Shown piece after piece: positions 1-9,577 of a DNA stretch of 64,000 nucleotides (position 1 is its first letter; every line of letters begins with the position of its first letter). Where the stretch lies: positions 124,001 through 188,000 of the forward strand of contig NZ_WWEM01000037.1 of assembly GCF_019308285.1 (NCBI RefSeq). Direction: 5' to 3'. Made by a program: the position numbers and the translations under genes. The notes beneath the pieces were generated by a model. That model searched no databases, was not told the DNA's origin, and saw nothing but the letters and a program-made list of their open reading frames with translations. The DNA comes from Flavobacterium quisquiliarum (GTDB lineage Bacteria; Bacteroidota; Bacteroidia; Flavobacteriales; Flavobacteriaceae).

Positions 1-192
1 GTTGCTACTCCTTGTGTACATACTAATCTAACACAAACAGAAGGTTATAATAATATTTTAGGTCATTACTCACTAGAGGAATTATTGGATCTTTGGAACA
101 TAAATAAAAGAATTAATTATAGCGAATTCATTGGTCTTAAAGTTTCTGAAGCTGAAGTGAAGAAGTATAATTTTATAAGCAGGGACGAATAA
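1..192 (+). CDS. C-terminal fragment of an unrecognised protein (5' end outside window)
   Basis: Frame 1 is open from the first base and stops with TAA at 190-192, giving the last 63 residues of a protein that begins upstream. The tail includes the stretch GHYSLEELLDLWNINKR and ends KKYNFISRDE. I do not recognise the family. It lies 29 bases before a sugar acetyltransferase on the same strand, so it is probably another member of the glycan locus. The codon phase is consistent and there is no internal stop, which supports real coding, but no function can be given. Confidence 0.6.
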   Translation, partial: VATPCVHTNLTQTEGYNNILGHYSLEELLDLWNINKRINYSEFIGLKVSEAEVKKYNFISRDE

Positions 193-221
193 CTCAGATT
201 GTCTCAAACAAGTTAGTAAGC

Positions 222-851
222 ATGAAAAGTATTTTAAGAAAAATTTACAGAACCTTTATTCCATTACCTAAGAAAAAAATTAGTTCTAGTGCTACAATTG
301 ATAAATGTGAAATTAATGATTTTGTAAAAATATCGCAACATTCTTATTTCTACAAATCAATTATTCAGTCTTATACCTATTTTGCAGGATTCAATAGTGT
401 AATGAATGCTCGTATTGGAAAATTTTGTTCAATTGGAGATTATAGTATAATAGGTGCAGGTAATCATCCAATAGATTTTATTTCTACTAGTCCAGTTTTT
501 TATTCGCCAAATGCTCAATGTGGTGTTACATTTTCTGATGATACATATTTTGAAGAAATGAAAGAAACGATTGTTGGAAATGATGTATGGATAGGAGCTT
601 ATTCTATGATAATGTGTGGAGTTACAATTGGAGATGGAGCTATTATAGCGACAGGATCTTTTGTAAATAAAGATGTTGAGCCTTATACAATTGTGGGAGG
701 AACTCCTGCAAAATTAATACGTCAAAGATTTAATAGTGATGAAATTAATCAATTATTAGTTTTAAAATGGTGGGATAAACCAGAACAATGGCTGAGGGAA
801 AATTTTAAGTATTTTCATAATAAAAGCGAATTTATATCAAAATTTTTCTAA
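222..851 (+). CDS. Hexapeptide-repeat O-acetyltransferase (xenobiotic acyltransferase type)
   Basis: This 209-residue protein probably transfers an acetyl group from acetyl-CoA to a sugar hydroxyl in the cytoplasm. Left-handed beta-helix hexapeptide repeats run from about residue 60 to 165 (for example IGKFCSIGDYSIIG, then VGNDVWIGAYSMIMCGVTIG). They end in the usual GGTPAKLIRQRF cap. A long loop between the repeats carries NHPIDFISTSPVF, and its His82 sits where the catalytic histidine of the CatB/VatD-like group is found. It is followed 9 bases later by a Wzx flippase, so it most likely decorates the glycan repeat unit. The acceptor sugar cannot be read from the sequence. Confidence 0.85.
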   Translation: MKSILRKIYRTFIPLPKKKISSSATIDKCEINDFVKISQHSYFYKSIIQSYTYFAGFNSVMNARIGKFCSIGDYSIIGAGNHPIDFISTSPVFYSPNAQCGVTFSDDTYFEEMKETIVGNDVWIGAYSMIMCGVTIGDGAIIATGSFVNKDVEPYTIVGGTPAKLIRQRFNSDEINQLLVLKWWDKPEQWLRENFKYFHNKSEFISKFF

Positions 852-860
852 ATATTATTT

Positions 861-2342
861 ATGATTAAAGAAGATAACAAAGAGTATAAAAGTGTTTTTA
901 AAAATACTGTTGCTTTCGGAGGGTTACAATCCATAACTATATTAATTTCAGCGCTAAAAGGTAAATTTTTGGCAATGTTTTTAGGTCCTGCCGGATTAGG
1001 AGTTTATAATATTTTACTTAATAGTCTAAATATGATTACTACTGTTAATGATTTAGGACTAGAATTTAGTGCGGTAAGAAGTATTTCTGAGGATGTAGAA
1101 AATGAATCTAAAGTCATTAGAACGGTTACAATTGTAAGAAAGCTTTTTTTGTGGACTGGGATTTTAGGAGCTATTTTTACAATTTTATGTTCTAATTTTT
1201 TAAGTTTATGGTCTTTTGGAAGTAATAATTATACTTTATCATTTGTTTTTTTATCACTATATGTCTTTTTTACAACTATAACTAAAGGTCAACAGACAAT
1301 ATTTCGCGGTATTAGAAAGATAGACTTTATTTTAAAATCAGGTCTTGTTGGATCCATCTCTGGTTTAATAATATCTTTTCCATTAATATATTTTTATCGC
1401 GAAAAAGGTATCGTTCCTACTTTGATAATCACATCTCTGATTGTTTACTTTACTTCACTCTATTATTTTAGAAAAATAAAACTTCAAAAAGCAAATGTCC
1501 AAAGATCAGAACTCTTAGTTGAGAGTAAGGATATGATTAAACTAGGAATAATGCTTATGGTTTCAATATTAGTTGGGATGGTAGTTAAGTATTTAATTAG
1601 TATTGGTATAAGCCGAATTGGAAATGTTAACGATGTTGGCTTATATACTGCTGCTACTTCTATTTCTGGACAATATGTAGGTTTCATTCTAACCGCTCTA
1701 AGTGCAGATTATTTTCCAAGACTATCAACATGTCATAATAATGTAGAGAAATTAAACAAAGTGGTAAATGATCAAGCGGAAGTAGTTTTATTATTAGCTA
1801 CTCCCATTCTTATTATTATGATTATTACTGCACCCCTTCTGATAAGAGTTCTTCTAACAAAAGAATTTATGCCAATTGTAACTTTTATAAGATTTATAGC
1901 TTTGGGATCTTTTTTTCAACTTTTTTCATATTGTCTAGGGTACATTTCTTTTGCAAAAAATGATAAACGAACTTATTTGTTTTTAGAGGCAGGTTTTGGT
2001 GCATCTTTACATTTAATTGCAACACTAATAAGTTATTACTTTTGGGGTGTAGATGGATTTGGTTATGGTTTTTTAATTATATATGTAGTTTATACATTAG
2101 TGATTTCAATAGTAACATTTAGATTGTATAATTTTCGCGTTCAAAAAGAAACATTAAAATTTTTTATTTTTAATTTTTTCTTTATTCTTTCAAGTTTTTT
2201 GGCTTTTTTTATATTGGATAGTTATTTATCCTATATAATTGGAATTTTAATATTAGTCGCAAATATGGTTTATTCTTACAAGCAGTTAAATGGAAAGTTA
2301 GACATTAAAAACATTATAAAAACTAAATTAAGAAGAAGATAA
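861..2342 (+). CDS. Wzx-type O-antigen/polysaccharide flippase
   Basis: This 493-residue integral membrane protein has about 12 to 14 hydrophobic segments, consistent with the polysaccharide-transport branch of the MOP flippase superfamily. The N-terminal stretch (KNTVAFGGLQSITILISALKG, then FLGPAGLGVYNIL) matches the typical start of these proteins. The expected job is to turn undecaprenyl-diphosphate-linked repeat units across the inner membrane for a Wzy polymerase. It sits between an acetyltransferase and a run of glycosyltransferases, with an EpsG-like polymerase 3 kb downstream. Substrate specificity cannot be inferred. A later Wzm/Wzt exporter in the same locus gives a second export route. 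Confidence 0.9.
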   Translation: MIKEDNKEYKSVFKNTVAFGGLQSITILISALKGKFLAMFLGPAGLGVYNILLNSLNMITTVNDLGLEFSAVRSISEDVENESKVIRTVTIVRKLFLWTGILGAIFTILCSNFLSLWSFGSNNYTLSFVFLSLYVFFTTITKGQQTIFRGIRKIDFILKSGLVGSISGLIISFPLIYFYREKGIVPTLIITSLIVYFTSLYYFRKIKLQKANVQRSELLVESKDMIKLGIMLMVSILVGMVVKYLISIGISRIGNVNDVGLYTAATSISGQYVGFILTALSADYFPRLSTCHNNVEKLNKVVNDQAEVVLLLATPILIIMIITAPLLIRVLLTKEFMPIVTFIRFIALGSFFQLFSYCLGYISFAKNDKRTYLFLEAGFGASLHLIATLISYYFWGVDGFGYGFLIIYVVYTLVISIVTFRLYNFRVQKETLKFFIFNFFFILSSFLAFFILDSYLSYIIGILILVANMVYSYKQLNGKLDIKNIIKTKLRRR

Positions 2343-2450
2343 AATTATTGAGTTCGCATAGATTAAGTTTTTCTAAAAAGTGTTCTTATACATTTACAAT
2401 TTCTTCTCAAATATTGAAACAACATCTATTTTGTAAATTTTAGAATAACA

Positions 2451-3386
2451 ATGAATGATATTATAGTTAGTGTAGTAGTTATTACATACAACTCTGCAGA
2501 TTATGTTTTGGAAACGTTGGAGAGTATTAAAAAACAAACCTACAAGAATATAGAATTAATCATTACTGATGACAAGTCAAAAGATAATACAATTGAGATA
2601 TGTAACAAATGGCTAGATGAAAATAGTAAGGAATTTATTAATTCAAGAATAATTATTACTGCAAACAATTCTGGAATTCCTGCTAATTGCAATAGAGGAA
2701 TTCATGCTGCAAAAGGACAGTGGATTAAAATAATCGCGGGAGATGATATATTATTGCCAGATGCTATTAAAAATTATGTTCAATTTGCGGAGCAAAATAA
2801 AGAGTGTGAGATTATTCATGCCAAGGTAGTTAGAATGGTTCACAAGGGTGAAGAAATAGAAAAAATTAGTGCTGAGAAGTGTCCGAAAACACTTCATCAA
2901 CAAATGTCTTCAAAAACCCAATTTAAATTACTTAGATTCTCAACTATGGTATTGGCTCCATCAGTATTTATGAAAAAAATACTTTTGGAAAATCTTGACT
3001 ATTTAGATGAATCTATAAAATTGTGTGAGGATTGGCCATTCTGGTTAAAACTTACTCTTAATGGAAAAAAATTTTACTTTCTTAATAAAGAAACTGTACT
3101 TTATAGAATCCATGAAAAATCAGTTTATAGTGGAAATGAAAATAAGTTTTTCATTAATCCTTTTTACACAGTTCAAAAGAGTATTTATGAAAAATACATT
3201 CGTGAGAATATAAATTTTTGTGAAAAAATAATTTTTGATTCTCATTACCAACTAATGGACTACTTTTTTAAGTTTAATGAAAAACCATCTAATAGTAGTG
3301 TTAAAATTATTTATAATATTTTAAGAATGCCATACCGTATTTATTCTAAAATAATTTTTATGACATATAATAAAATAATTTGTTAA
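2451..3386 (+). CDS. Family 2 glycosyltransferase
   Basis: This 311-residue GT-A enzyme has the classic N-terminal fold: VSVVVITYNSADYVLETLESI, then ELIITDDKSKDNT with the nucleotide-binding DD around residue 40. The metal-binding motif IAGDDILLPDA is near residue 97. A conserved acidic patch, CEDWPFWLKL, lies near residue 193. It has no membrane segments long enough for a processive synthase, so it probably adds a single sugar at the cytoplasmic face. It follows the flippase after a 108-base gap and starts a block of three glycosyltransferases. Donor and acceptor are unknown. Confidence 0.85.
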   Translation: MNDIIVSVVVITYNSADYVLETLESIKKQTYKNIELIITDDKSKDNTIEICNKWLDENSKEFINSRIIITANNSGIPANCNRGIHAAKGQWIKIIAGDDILLPDAIKNYVQFAEQNKECEIIHAKVVRMVHKGEEIEKISAEKCPKTLHQQMSSKTQFKLLRFSTMVLAPSVFMKKILLENLDYLDESIKLCEDWPFWLKLTLNGKKFYFLNKETVLYRIHEKSVYSGNENKFFINPFYTVQKSIYEKYIRENINFCEKIIFDSHYQLMDYFFKFNEKPSNSSVKIIYNILRMPYRIYSKIIFMTYNKIIC

Positions 3387-3426
3387 TGTGTTGTGCTAAA
3401 ATTTTATTATTAAAAAGATTGTATTA

Positions 3427-4461
3427 ATGAAAGTACTTCATATAGCAAATTTAATTGGTTCTAATACAAATGGAATCGACTATGTAGTTGAAAAGATTTT
3501 ATTACATCAAAATGCGCTTGATAAGATTAACGTTGATCAAATTAACTTAAATAATTTTTCATATAAAATAGCGTTCGATGCAATTAATTTAAATGATGTC
3601 ATAATATTTCATAGTATTTTTTCTATTAAGTCTTGGTCTTTAATTTTTTATTGTTTATTCAAGAACAAACCATATATAATTTTCCCTCATTCGGGGTTAA
3701 CTATTTCTTCTTTTGAAAAATCTAAAATAAAGAAGAAACTGGTAATGAAATTGTTTTTAAAGAAATTAATTTTTAAAGCAGCGGCTGTTCATTTTCTTAA
3801 TGAAAATGAAAAAGAGAATAGCTATAAATTTTATTCGAGAAGTTTTATAGTGCCAAATGGTATCGATATTGACTATGATATAGACAAAAAAGAAAGACAG
3901 AAATATATTGCCTATCTGGGACGTTATGATATTAACCATAAAGGGATAGATATACTTTTAGATGCAATAAAGTTGATACAAGATGAATTTAGAAATCGAG
4001 GATACACGATCATTATGCATGGTTATGACCCCTCCAATGTATCATTAAATTTTATTAACGATTTCGTTGCTAAAAATAATTTGAGTGACTTAATATGTGT
4101 TCGCGGACCAGTAACTAATTCTAATGATAAAATTAATTTTTTATCACATGCATCCGCGTATATTTTAACTTCTAGATACGAAGGTTTACCTATTACTGTT
4201 TTAGAAGCTTTAAGTTTAGATACTCCTTGTCTTGTATCAAAAGGAACAAATATGGCTGAATTAATAGATAAAAATGGTTTTGGAATTAGTTGTCTATCAA
4301 ATTCAGATAGTGTGAAAAACATGTTGATTAATTTTTTTGTTCAATCAGAAAATAGTGGTTTTAAGTCATCGAGATCGTTTTTAATTGATAATTTTAGTTG
4401 GAAAACAATAAGTGGACAGTTAGTAAATGAATATAAAAAAGCAATCAATTATGGCAAATAA
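3427..4461 (+). CDS. Family 4 glycosyltransferase
   Basis: This 344-residue protein has a GT-B fold and is probably retaining. The N-terminal Rossmann half begins MKVLHIANLIGSNTNGIDYVV. The nucleotide-sugar half begins IAYLGRYDINHKGIDILLDA near residue 160. The EX7E motif is visible in SRYEGLPITVLEALSLDTP (about E252 and E260), which is diagnostic of the GT4 group. It overlaps the next glycosyltransferase by 11 bases, pointing to translational coupling. The sugar it adds cannot be told from sequence. Confidence 0.87.
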   Translation: MKVLHIANLIGSNTNGIDYVVEKILLHQNALDKINVDQINLNNFSYKIAFDAINLNDVIIFHSIFSIKSWSLIFYCLFKNKPYIIFPHSGLTISSFEKSKIKKKLVMKLFLKKLIFKAAAVHFLNENEKENSYKFYSRSFIVPNGIDIDYDIDKKERQKYIAYLGRYDINHKGIDILLDAIKLIQDEFRNRGYTIIMHGYDPSNVSLNFINDFVAKNNLSDLICVRGPVTNSNDKINFLSHASAYILTSRYEGLPITVLEALSLDTPCLVSKGTNMAELIDKNGFGISCLSNSDSVKNMLINFFVQSENSGFKSSRSFLIDNFSWKTISGQLVNEYKKAINYGK

Positions 4462-5410
4462 TTTAACAGTCATTATACCAATGTATAATGCTGAAAAATT
4501 TATTGAAGAAACTATAAAGTCAATTTTTAATCAAACGTATAAAAAATTCAATGTTATTATATTAGATGACTATTCAGTTGATAATTCTTACAAAATTGTA
4601 AAGCAAATAACAAAATTAGATGATAGATTTGAAATTATCAGAAATGAAAAAAATTTAGGTTATTTAAAGTCTACAAATGTTTTACTTTCTTTAGTAAAAA
4701 CTGAATATTGTGCCTTTTGGGATGCGGATGATACTTGCGACAACGAACGATTTTCTGTGCAACTTGATTTTTTAGAAAAGAACTCAGATTATGATCTAGT
4801 AGGCAGCTATTGCATGTTAATAGATAAGGATTCAAAGCCTATAAGAAAAGTTAAATACCCACAAACTGTATCTCTTAATAATTTTAATTTTTGTGGCAGT
4901 TCGGTTTTATTTAGAACAAATGTTTTAGAAGTTTCAGGATTGTATAATCCTTTATTTGATAGAATTGGTTCAGAGGATTTCGAATGGCTTTTAAGATGCA
5001 CCACAACTTTCAAATATTTTTGTTTACCAAAGCCTCTATACAATTATCGTCGTATTGCGAGCTCACTTACATTAAGCAAGGACAGCAATCCGTCATTCAT
5101 TTTTTCCCATAAAATTGTAAAAAGCATTTTTACTAAGTATGAATCTAGAATCAAAAATTTTTACTGGGAAGATCCTGAAATAATTACTTTTTTTTCAAGT
5201 GAAAATTTGAAATTTTCTAATGAGGAACTTTTGAATCCTAAAGGAAAACTTCGTCAAGTTTTAGAAAGTAAAATAATTTCGAAAGATCTTAAAGGTTTTT
5301 ATAAAGAATTATTTTTATATCTAAAATCCTTTTTTTTTAAAGCTGATTTTTTTGAAATCATTAAATTGAACATCAAACTATTGTTATTTAAAGTTAAGAT
5401 TTTCTCATAA
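4451..5410 (+). CDS. Family 2 glycosyltransferase
   Basis: A GT-A enzyme of 319 residues when read from ATG 4451 (MANNLTVIIPMYN). An in-frame ATG at 4427 would add eight residues and push the overlap with the upstream gene from 11 to 35 bases, so I prefer 4451. Motifs are the N-terminal VIIPMYNAEKFIEETIKSIF, VIILDDYSVDNS, and the DXD-type WDADDTCDNERF. The C-terminal 80 residues are basic and hydrophobic, which may help membrane association. Its stop shares one base with the start of the EpsG-like gene. Sugar specificity is unknown. Confidence 0.85.
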   Translation: MANNLTVIIPMYNAEKFIEETIKSIFNQTYKKFNVIILDDYSVDNSYKIVKQITKLDDRFEIIRNEKNLGYLKSTNVLLSLVKTEYCAFWDADDTCDNERFSVQLDFLEKNSDYDLVGSYCMLIDKDSKPIRKVKYPQTVSLNNFNFCGSSVLFRTNVLEVSGLYNPLFDRIGSEDFEWLLRCTTTFKYFCLPKPLYNYRRIASSLTLSKDSNPSFIFSHKIVKSIFTKYESRIKNFYWEDPEIITFFSSENLKFSNEELLNPKGKLRQVLESKIISKDLKGFYKELFLYLKSFFFKADFFEIIKLNIKLLLFKVKIFS

Positions 5411-6366
5411 TGATTAAAAGTCTGCGTTTTTTTTCATTAGAGTTGCCATATTTGTTCAGGCTGTTCATTTTTATGCCTATTTTATACTTTATAAATTTTC
5501 CATTTGAATATAATGCTGATTATGGAAATTATTTTCCAGATTACACGTATGGTTATTTTGCGTATGAACCTTTATATGAATGGTATTCTTATTTTTGCAG
5601 GGAAATTCTTGATTTTGATTTCTTTCTATTTTGGTTTTCAATATCGATACTTGAATTGATTTTTTTTGCATTGATTTATAAAACTATAATGCAGGTAGTT
5701 CTAGCATTACCATCAATAATAGGAATGAGTCAGTTTTTTTATGGCACTCAAGTGCGGTATGCGTTGGTTTCGCTAGTAATTGTTTACAGTGCAGTCTCAA
5801 TTTCTAAACCAATTTTGAAATTTTTGACGACAGTAGTAGCTTCTTCATTTCACTATGGAGGAGTTTTAATAGGGTTTATAAGTTTAATAGCTGGAAAAGT
5901 AGCAGACTCTTTTTTTGTATTAAATAGATTAAGACCTTTTTTAACATTAATTCTTTTGCTGTTTTTTGCTTATTTTGCTTTTCAGCAGTTTGATTATTTA
6001 GTTTCATTAACAAGATTTAATTATTATGTAGATTCTGGTGAATATGTCGAACGTATTTCATTGGTTTCTTTACTGTATGTGATTTTTAGTTTAATTCTAT
6101 TAATACTTATTTTTACATATAGTAAAGAAAATCGTAATCGATTAATAAAAATTGGAATGGTGACACTTTTAGTTTCATTGTTTACATCTCCTATTGCGGC
6201 TTTATCTGGTCGTGTATCGTTGTTTTATTTTGTATTTGAACCAGTGTTATTAGGCAGTTTAATGGTAACAGCTGGGGGAAGGGTTTTCAAAGTAGCCTTA
6301 TTAATGCTTTATTTAGTACGAGTCTTTTTTTACTTCTATGTGAATAGTTATTATTTTTACTGGTAA
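5410..6366 (+). CDS. EpsG-like membrane protein, candidate Wzy polymerase
   Basis: This 318-residue polytopic membrane protein has about eight or nine hydrophobic segments. The periplasmic-type segment after the first membrane span reads YNADYGNYFPDYTYGYF and then FAYEPLYEWYSYF, which resembles EpsG-family proteins where a D/Y-rich loop precedes the second span. Such proteins are commonly the polysaccharide polymerase of Wzx/Wzy systems. It starts on the last base of the upstream stop (TAATG) and lies 3 kb after the Wzx flippase, so it is the best Wzy candidate for that system. The assignment rests on topology and context, since Wzy proteins conserve little sequence. Confidence 0.7.
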   Translation: MIKSLRFFSLELPYLFRLFIFMPILYFINFPFEYNADYGNYFPDYTYGYFAYEPLYEWYSYFCREILDFDFFLFWFSISILELIFFALIYKTIMQVVLALPSIIGMSQFFYGTQVRYALVSLVIVYSAVSISKPILKFLTTVVASSFHYGGVLIGFISLIAGKVADSFFVLNRLRPFLTLILLLFFAYFAFQQFDYLVSLTRFNYYVDSGEYVERISLVSLLYVIFSLILLILIFTYSKENRNRLIKIGMVTLLVSLFTSPIAALSGRVSLFYFVFEPVLLGSLMVTAGGRVFKVALLMLYLVRVFFYFYVNSYYFYW

Positions 6367-6448
6367 AGATTGGTAAGTAAGATTAGATGAATGTCTTTGA
6401 AATGAAGTATTTATTGACTGTTTAAAAAATGATGAAAATTAAAAAAAA

Positions 6449-7270
6449 ATGATATTTGAAAAAATAACTGTTGTGATGTCAGTTTATAAAAATGATAATC
6501 CTGATCATTTTTCTGTGGCTGTTTCTAGTTTGTTAAATCAAACATATTTGCCAGAAGAAGTAATTATTGTTGTAGATGGGCAAGTTAGCAGCGACATAAA
6601 TTCTCAGTTGGACTTTTATTCTCAAAATGATATTATAAAAATAATAAGATTAAACGAAAATAAAGGACTTGCTAATGCTCTGAATGTTGGAATTAGAAGT
6701 GCTAATTTTCCTTTAATAGCAAGAATGGATTCAGATGATATTTGTTTTAATGATCGATTCGAAAAACAAATAAAAGCTATGTATGAATACGATTTGGATA
6801 TTATCGGAGGACAAATAATAGAATTTGGAAAAGATGTTAATGATATCATATCGAAAAGAATCGTTCCCTGTGAACATTTAGAAATGATAAAATTATTGAA
6901 ATTTCGTTCTCCCTTTTCCCATCCAACAATATTATTCAAGAAAAAAGTTTTTGATGTTTTAGAAGGATATGACGCTTCAATATTTCCTGAAGATTATGAT
7001 TTCTTTGTGAGAGCATATTTAAATAAATTTAAATTTGGAAATGTTCCCGATGAAATTCTATGGTTCAGACTTGGAGAAAATAGATCGGAGACGATAAAAA
7101 GAAGATGGGGAATAACATATGCTAAAAATGAATTTAGTTTATATAAAAAATTTTTAAAAATGAATTTTTTTAATTACTACGATTTTTTCAAGGTAGTTTT
7201 CTTAAAGATACCAATTAGATTACTTCCTTTTTTTATGTTTAAATTTGTTTATTATAAAATGGCAAGATAA
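6449..7270 (+). CDS. Family 2 glycosyltransferase (AmsE/WcaA-like)
   Basis: This 273-residue GT-A enzyme begins FEKITVVMSVYKNDNPDHF and continues EEVIIVVDGQVSSDIN. The metal site lies in ARMDSDDICFNDRFEKQ near residue 95. The segment SPFSHPTILFKK, followed by PEDYDFFVRAYLNKFKFGNV, is typical of the amylovoran-type GT2 subgroup that adds hexoses or N-acetylhexosamines to lipid-linked repeat units. Its stop shares one base with the next start, and the following genes make and transfer a sugar phosphate to the lipid carrier. It may therefore act as the second transferase of the repeat unit; that is inference. Confidence 0.85.
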   Translation: MIFEKITVVMSVYKNDNPDHFSVAVSSLLNQTYLPEEVIIVVDGQVSSDINSQLDFYSQNDIIKIIRLNENKGLANALNVGIRSANFPLIARMDSDDICFNDRFEKQIKAMYEYDLDIIGGQIIEFGKDVNDIISKRIVPCEHLEMIKLLKFRSPFSHPTILFKKKVFDVLEGYDASIFPEDYDFFVRAYLNKFKFGNVPDEILWFRLGENRSETIKRRWGITYAKNEFSLYKKFLKMNFFNYYDFFKVVFLKIPIRLLPFFMFKFVYYKMAR

Positions 7271-8190
7271 TGATAGTTACTTTACCAAATAAAAAAGTGA
7301 CGATTACTGGGATGTCTGGTTTTGTTGGTTCTAATCTTAAAAATTATTTAGAAAATACTTATGAAGTAGAATCGCTAAGTGTTCGTTATTTAAGTGATCA
7401 GAAATTTGAAATCAAAACTGATGTCTTGATACATTTGGCGGGGAAAGCGCATGATTTAAAAAAAGTTTCATCACCTAGTGATTATTATGAAGCTAATTAT
7501 GAATTAACGAAACAATTATTTGATGGTTTTTTAAATTCAGATGCTAGGATTTTTATTTTTATGAGCACTGTTAAAGCTGTAGCCGATAAAGTTGATGGTA
7601 TTTTAACAGAGAATTTTGTTTCAGATCCTAAAACGCATTATGGTATTGCCAAGAATCAAGCAGAGAAGTATATTTTAAGTAAAAAATTACCTCAAGGAAA
7701 ACAAGTCTATATTTTAAGACCTTGTATGATTCACGGTCCAGGAAATAAAGGCAATCTAAATTTATTATATAAATTGGTAGAAAAAGGTTTACCATGGCCT
7801 TTAGCGGCTTTCGATAATCAAAGGTCTTTTTTGAGTATTGCAAACCTGTGTTTTATCATAAAGGAAATCGTCGAAAAGGAAAATGTAGAATCTGGTATTT
7901 ATAATTTGGCTGATGATCAATTTTTGTCAACAAATGAGCTTGTTAACATTCTATCCTCAGTTTCAAATAAAAAAAATTTACAAATTGCAGTTCCTAAAAT
8001 TATAATTAACAACTTGGCTATAATAGGAGATTTAGTAAGATTTCCATTAAATACAGAAACCATTCAAAAACTAACTGAAAATTATAAAGTGTCAAACGAA
8101 AAGATAAAATTAGCGATAGGAATTGAACAGCTTCCTATTACAGCACAATCAGGAATTGAAAAAACAATAAAAAGTTTTATAGAAAAATAA
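7270..8190 (+). CDS. NAD-dependent epimerase/dehydratase family (extended SDR), WbpV/Gne-like
   Basis: This 306-residue extended short-chain dehydrogenase acts on a nucleotide sugar. The dinucleotide-binding motif is GMSGFVGSNL (residues 14-23). The catalytic set is visible as MSTVKAV (S99/T100) and THYGIAKNQAE (Y124 and K128). RPCMIHGPGNKGNL and FDNQRSFLSIANL match the substrate half of the WbpV/Gne-like group that partners WbpL-type transferases. In that pairing the enzyme reduces or epimerises a 4-keto-6-deoxy UDP-HexNAc (for example to UDP-QuiNAc or UDP-FucNAc) made by a WbpM-type dehydratase, and one is encoded at 13117. The exact product is not readable from sequence. Confidence 0.82.
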   Translation: MIVTLPNKKVTITGMSGFVGSNLKNYLENTYEVESLSVRYLSDQKFEIKTDVLIHLAGKAHDLKKVSSPSDYYEANYELTKQLFDGFLNSDARIFIFMSTVKAVADKVDGILTENFVSDPKTHYGIAKNQAEKYILSKKLPQGKQVYILRPCMIHGPGNKGNLNLLYKLVEKGLPWPLAAFDNQRSFLSIANLCFIIKEIVEKENVESGIYNLADDQFLSTNELVNILSSVSNKKNLQIAVPKIIINNLAIIGDLVRFPLNTETIQKLTENYKVSNEKIKLAIGIEQLPITAQSGIEKTIKSFIEK

Positions 8191-9155
8191 TGGAATACAC
8201 AATTCTAGGAATTATTTTAATGATCATAATGTTGCTTTATTTTAAAGTTGCAGATCGTTTTAATATAATAGACAAACCTAATCAAAGAAGTTCTCATACA
8301 GAAATAACTTTAAGAGGAGGTGGGATTATTTTTTGGTTTTCTGCTTTGCTTTATTTTGCACAGCATATAGAGAATAATTATTTTTTCTTTACAGGAATAA
8401 CTTTAGTCAGTTTGGTCAGCTTTTGGGATGATATTCAGAGTTTATCAAATAAGATCAGAATTTCAATTCACTTTATTTCCATTACATTGATTTTTTATGA
8501 TCTGGATTTGTTTACATTATTTCCAGTTTGGGGAGTTTTAAGTGCTTATGTCTTAGCAATAGGTCTAATAAATGCATATAATTTCATGGATGGAATTAAT
8601 GGTATTACAGGACTTTATACGCTGGTTGTAATGGGCTCATTGTTGTATGTAAATACCAAAATTCAGCTTTTTACAGATAAGAATTTTATAATTTACGCTA
8701 TGATTGCCAGCTTAATCTTCTTGTTTTTTAATTACAGAAAAAAAGCAAAATGTTTTGCTGGCGATGTTGGAAGCATTGCCATTGCTTTCTGGGTAATATA
8801 TTTAGTTTTAAAATTGATTTTGATTACAAATTCACTTATTTGGCTTTTATTTTTGGCAGTATATGGTGTAGATGCTATAAGCACAATTATTCATCGTTTA
8901 TGTTTAAGACAAAATATATTTGAGGCACATCGTTTACATTTATATCAGGTTTTGAGTAATGAGTATAAAATTCAACATAGGCTTGTTTCTCTATTTTATG
9001 CTTTAGTTCAGTTAGGTGTTTCATTTTTTGTAGTTTCATTTTATCAAAAAATTGAAGATCTAACTTTGTTTTTAATCATCATTATACCTTTACTGATCAT
9101 TTATTCCTCTAAATTTTATTTGTTAAATCAAAATAATTTAAAAATAAAGGCATGA
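8190..9155 (+). CDS. WecA/WbpL-like undecaprenyl-phosphate HexNAc-1-phosphate transferase
   Basis: This 321-residue membrane protein of the MraY/WecA family (PNPT) has about ten spans. Signature elements are present in order: DKPNQRSSH (about 29-36), the acidic pair FWDDIQ (D80, D81), NAYNFMDGINGITG with D134, KCFAGDVGS, and the C-terminal EAHRLHLYQ loop that corresponds to the HIHH-like motif. It starts glycan assembly by moving a sugar-1-phosphate from a UDP sugar to undecaprenyl phosphate at the inner membrane. The SDR gene directly upstream (one-base overlap) probably supplies its deoxy-HexNAc donor, as in WbpV/WbpL pairs. Its stop overlaps the next start by four bases (ATGA). Confidence 0.9.
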   Translation: MEYTILGIILMIIMLLYFKVADRFNIIDKPNQRSSHTEITLRGGGIIFWFSALLYFAQHIENNYFFFTGITLVSLVSFWDDIQSLSNKIRISIHFISITLIFYDLDLFTLFPVWGVLSAYVLAIGLINAYNFMDGINGITGLYTLVVMGSLLYVNTKIQLFTDKNFIIYAMIASLIFLFFNYRKKAKCFAGDVGSIAIAFWVIYLVLKLILITNSLIWLLFLAVYGVDAISTIIHRLCLRQNIFEAHRLHLYQVLSNEYKIQHRLVSLFYALVQLGVSFFVVSFYQKIEDLTLFLIIIIPLLIIYSSKFYLLNQNNLKIKA

Positions 9156-9577
9156 TTCCCAAAGTAATTTCAGGAGGATGTTTTTCGGATCATCGTGGAA
9201 GTATTTCATATGTAAATGATTTTACTTTTGAAAATATAGAGAGATTTTATGTTATAAGTAACTCTGATGAAAATCCAATTCGAGCATGGCAGGGACATAA
9301 ACTAGATGCTAAAAATTTTTATTGTTTAAGAGGATCTTTTAAAATTCATTTTATCAAAATTGATAATTGGGAAAATCCTTCAAAAAATTTAGTAATAGAA
9401 ACTATCTTAGTCTCGGAACTAGAAAGTAAAATAGTTCATATACCTGCGGGTTATGCTAACGCAATTGAATCTTTGGAATCCAATTCAAAACTAATGTCAT
9501 TCTCGACGTTACCACTGGCAAATGTGAAAGATGATGATGTGCGTTATCCTTGTGATTATTGGAAGATAAATGAGTAA
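9152..9577 (+). CDS. Small cupin sugar isomerase/epimerase (FdtA/WxcM-like)
   Basis: A single-cupin protein of 141 residues, the usual length of dTDP-4-oxo-6-deoxyglucose 3,4-ketoisomerases (FdtA/QdtA). It has GGCFSDHRGSISYV near the N-terminus, IERFYVIS, then IRAWQGHKLDAKNFYCLRGS around residues 47-66, and HIPAGYANAIE. FdtA-type enzymes usually show a His-x-His motif where this protein has WQGHK, so one of the two histidines is replaced. It overlaps the DegT aminotransferase gene by eight bases, the arrangement expected for a ketoisomerase feeding a 3-aminotransferase. It could instead be a 3,5-epimerase-like protein with an altered site. Confidence 0.7.
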   Translation: MIPKVISGGCFSDHRGSISYVNDFTFENIERFYVISNSDENPIRAWQGHKLDAKNFYCLRGSFKIHFIKIDNWENPSKNLVIETILVSELESKIVHIPAGYANAIESLESNSKLMSFSTLPLANVKDDDVRYPCDYWKINE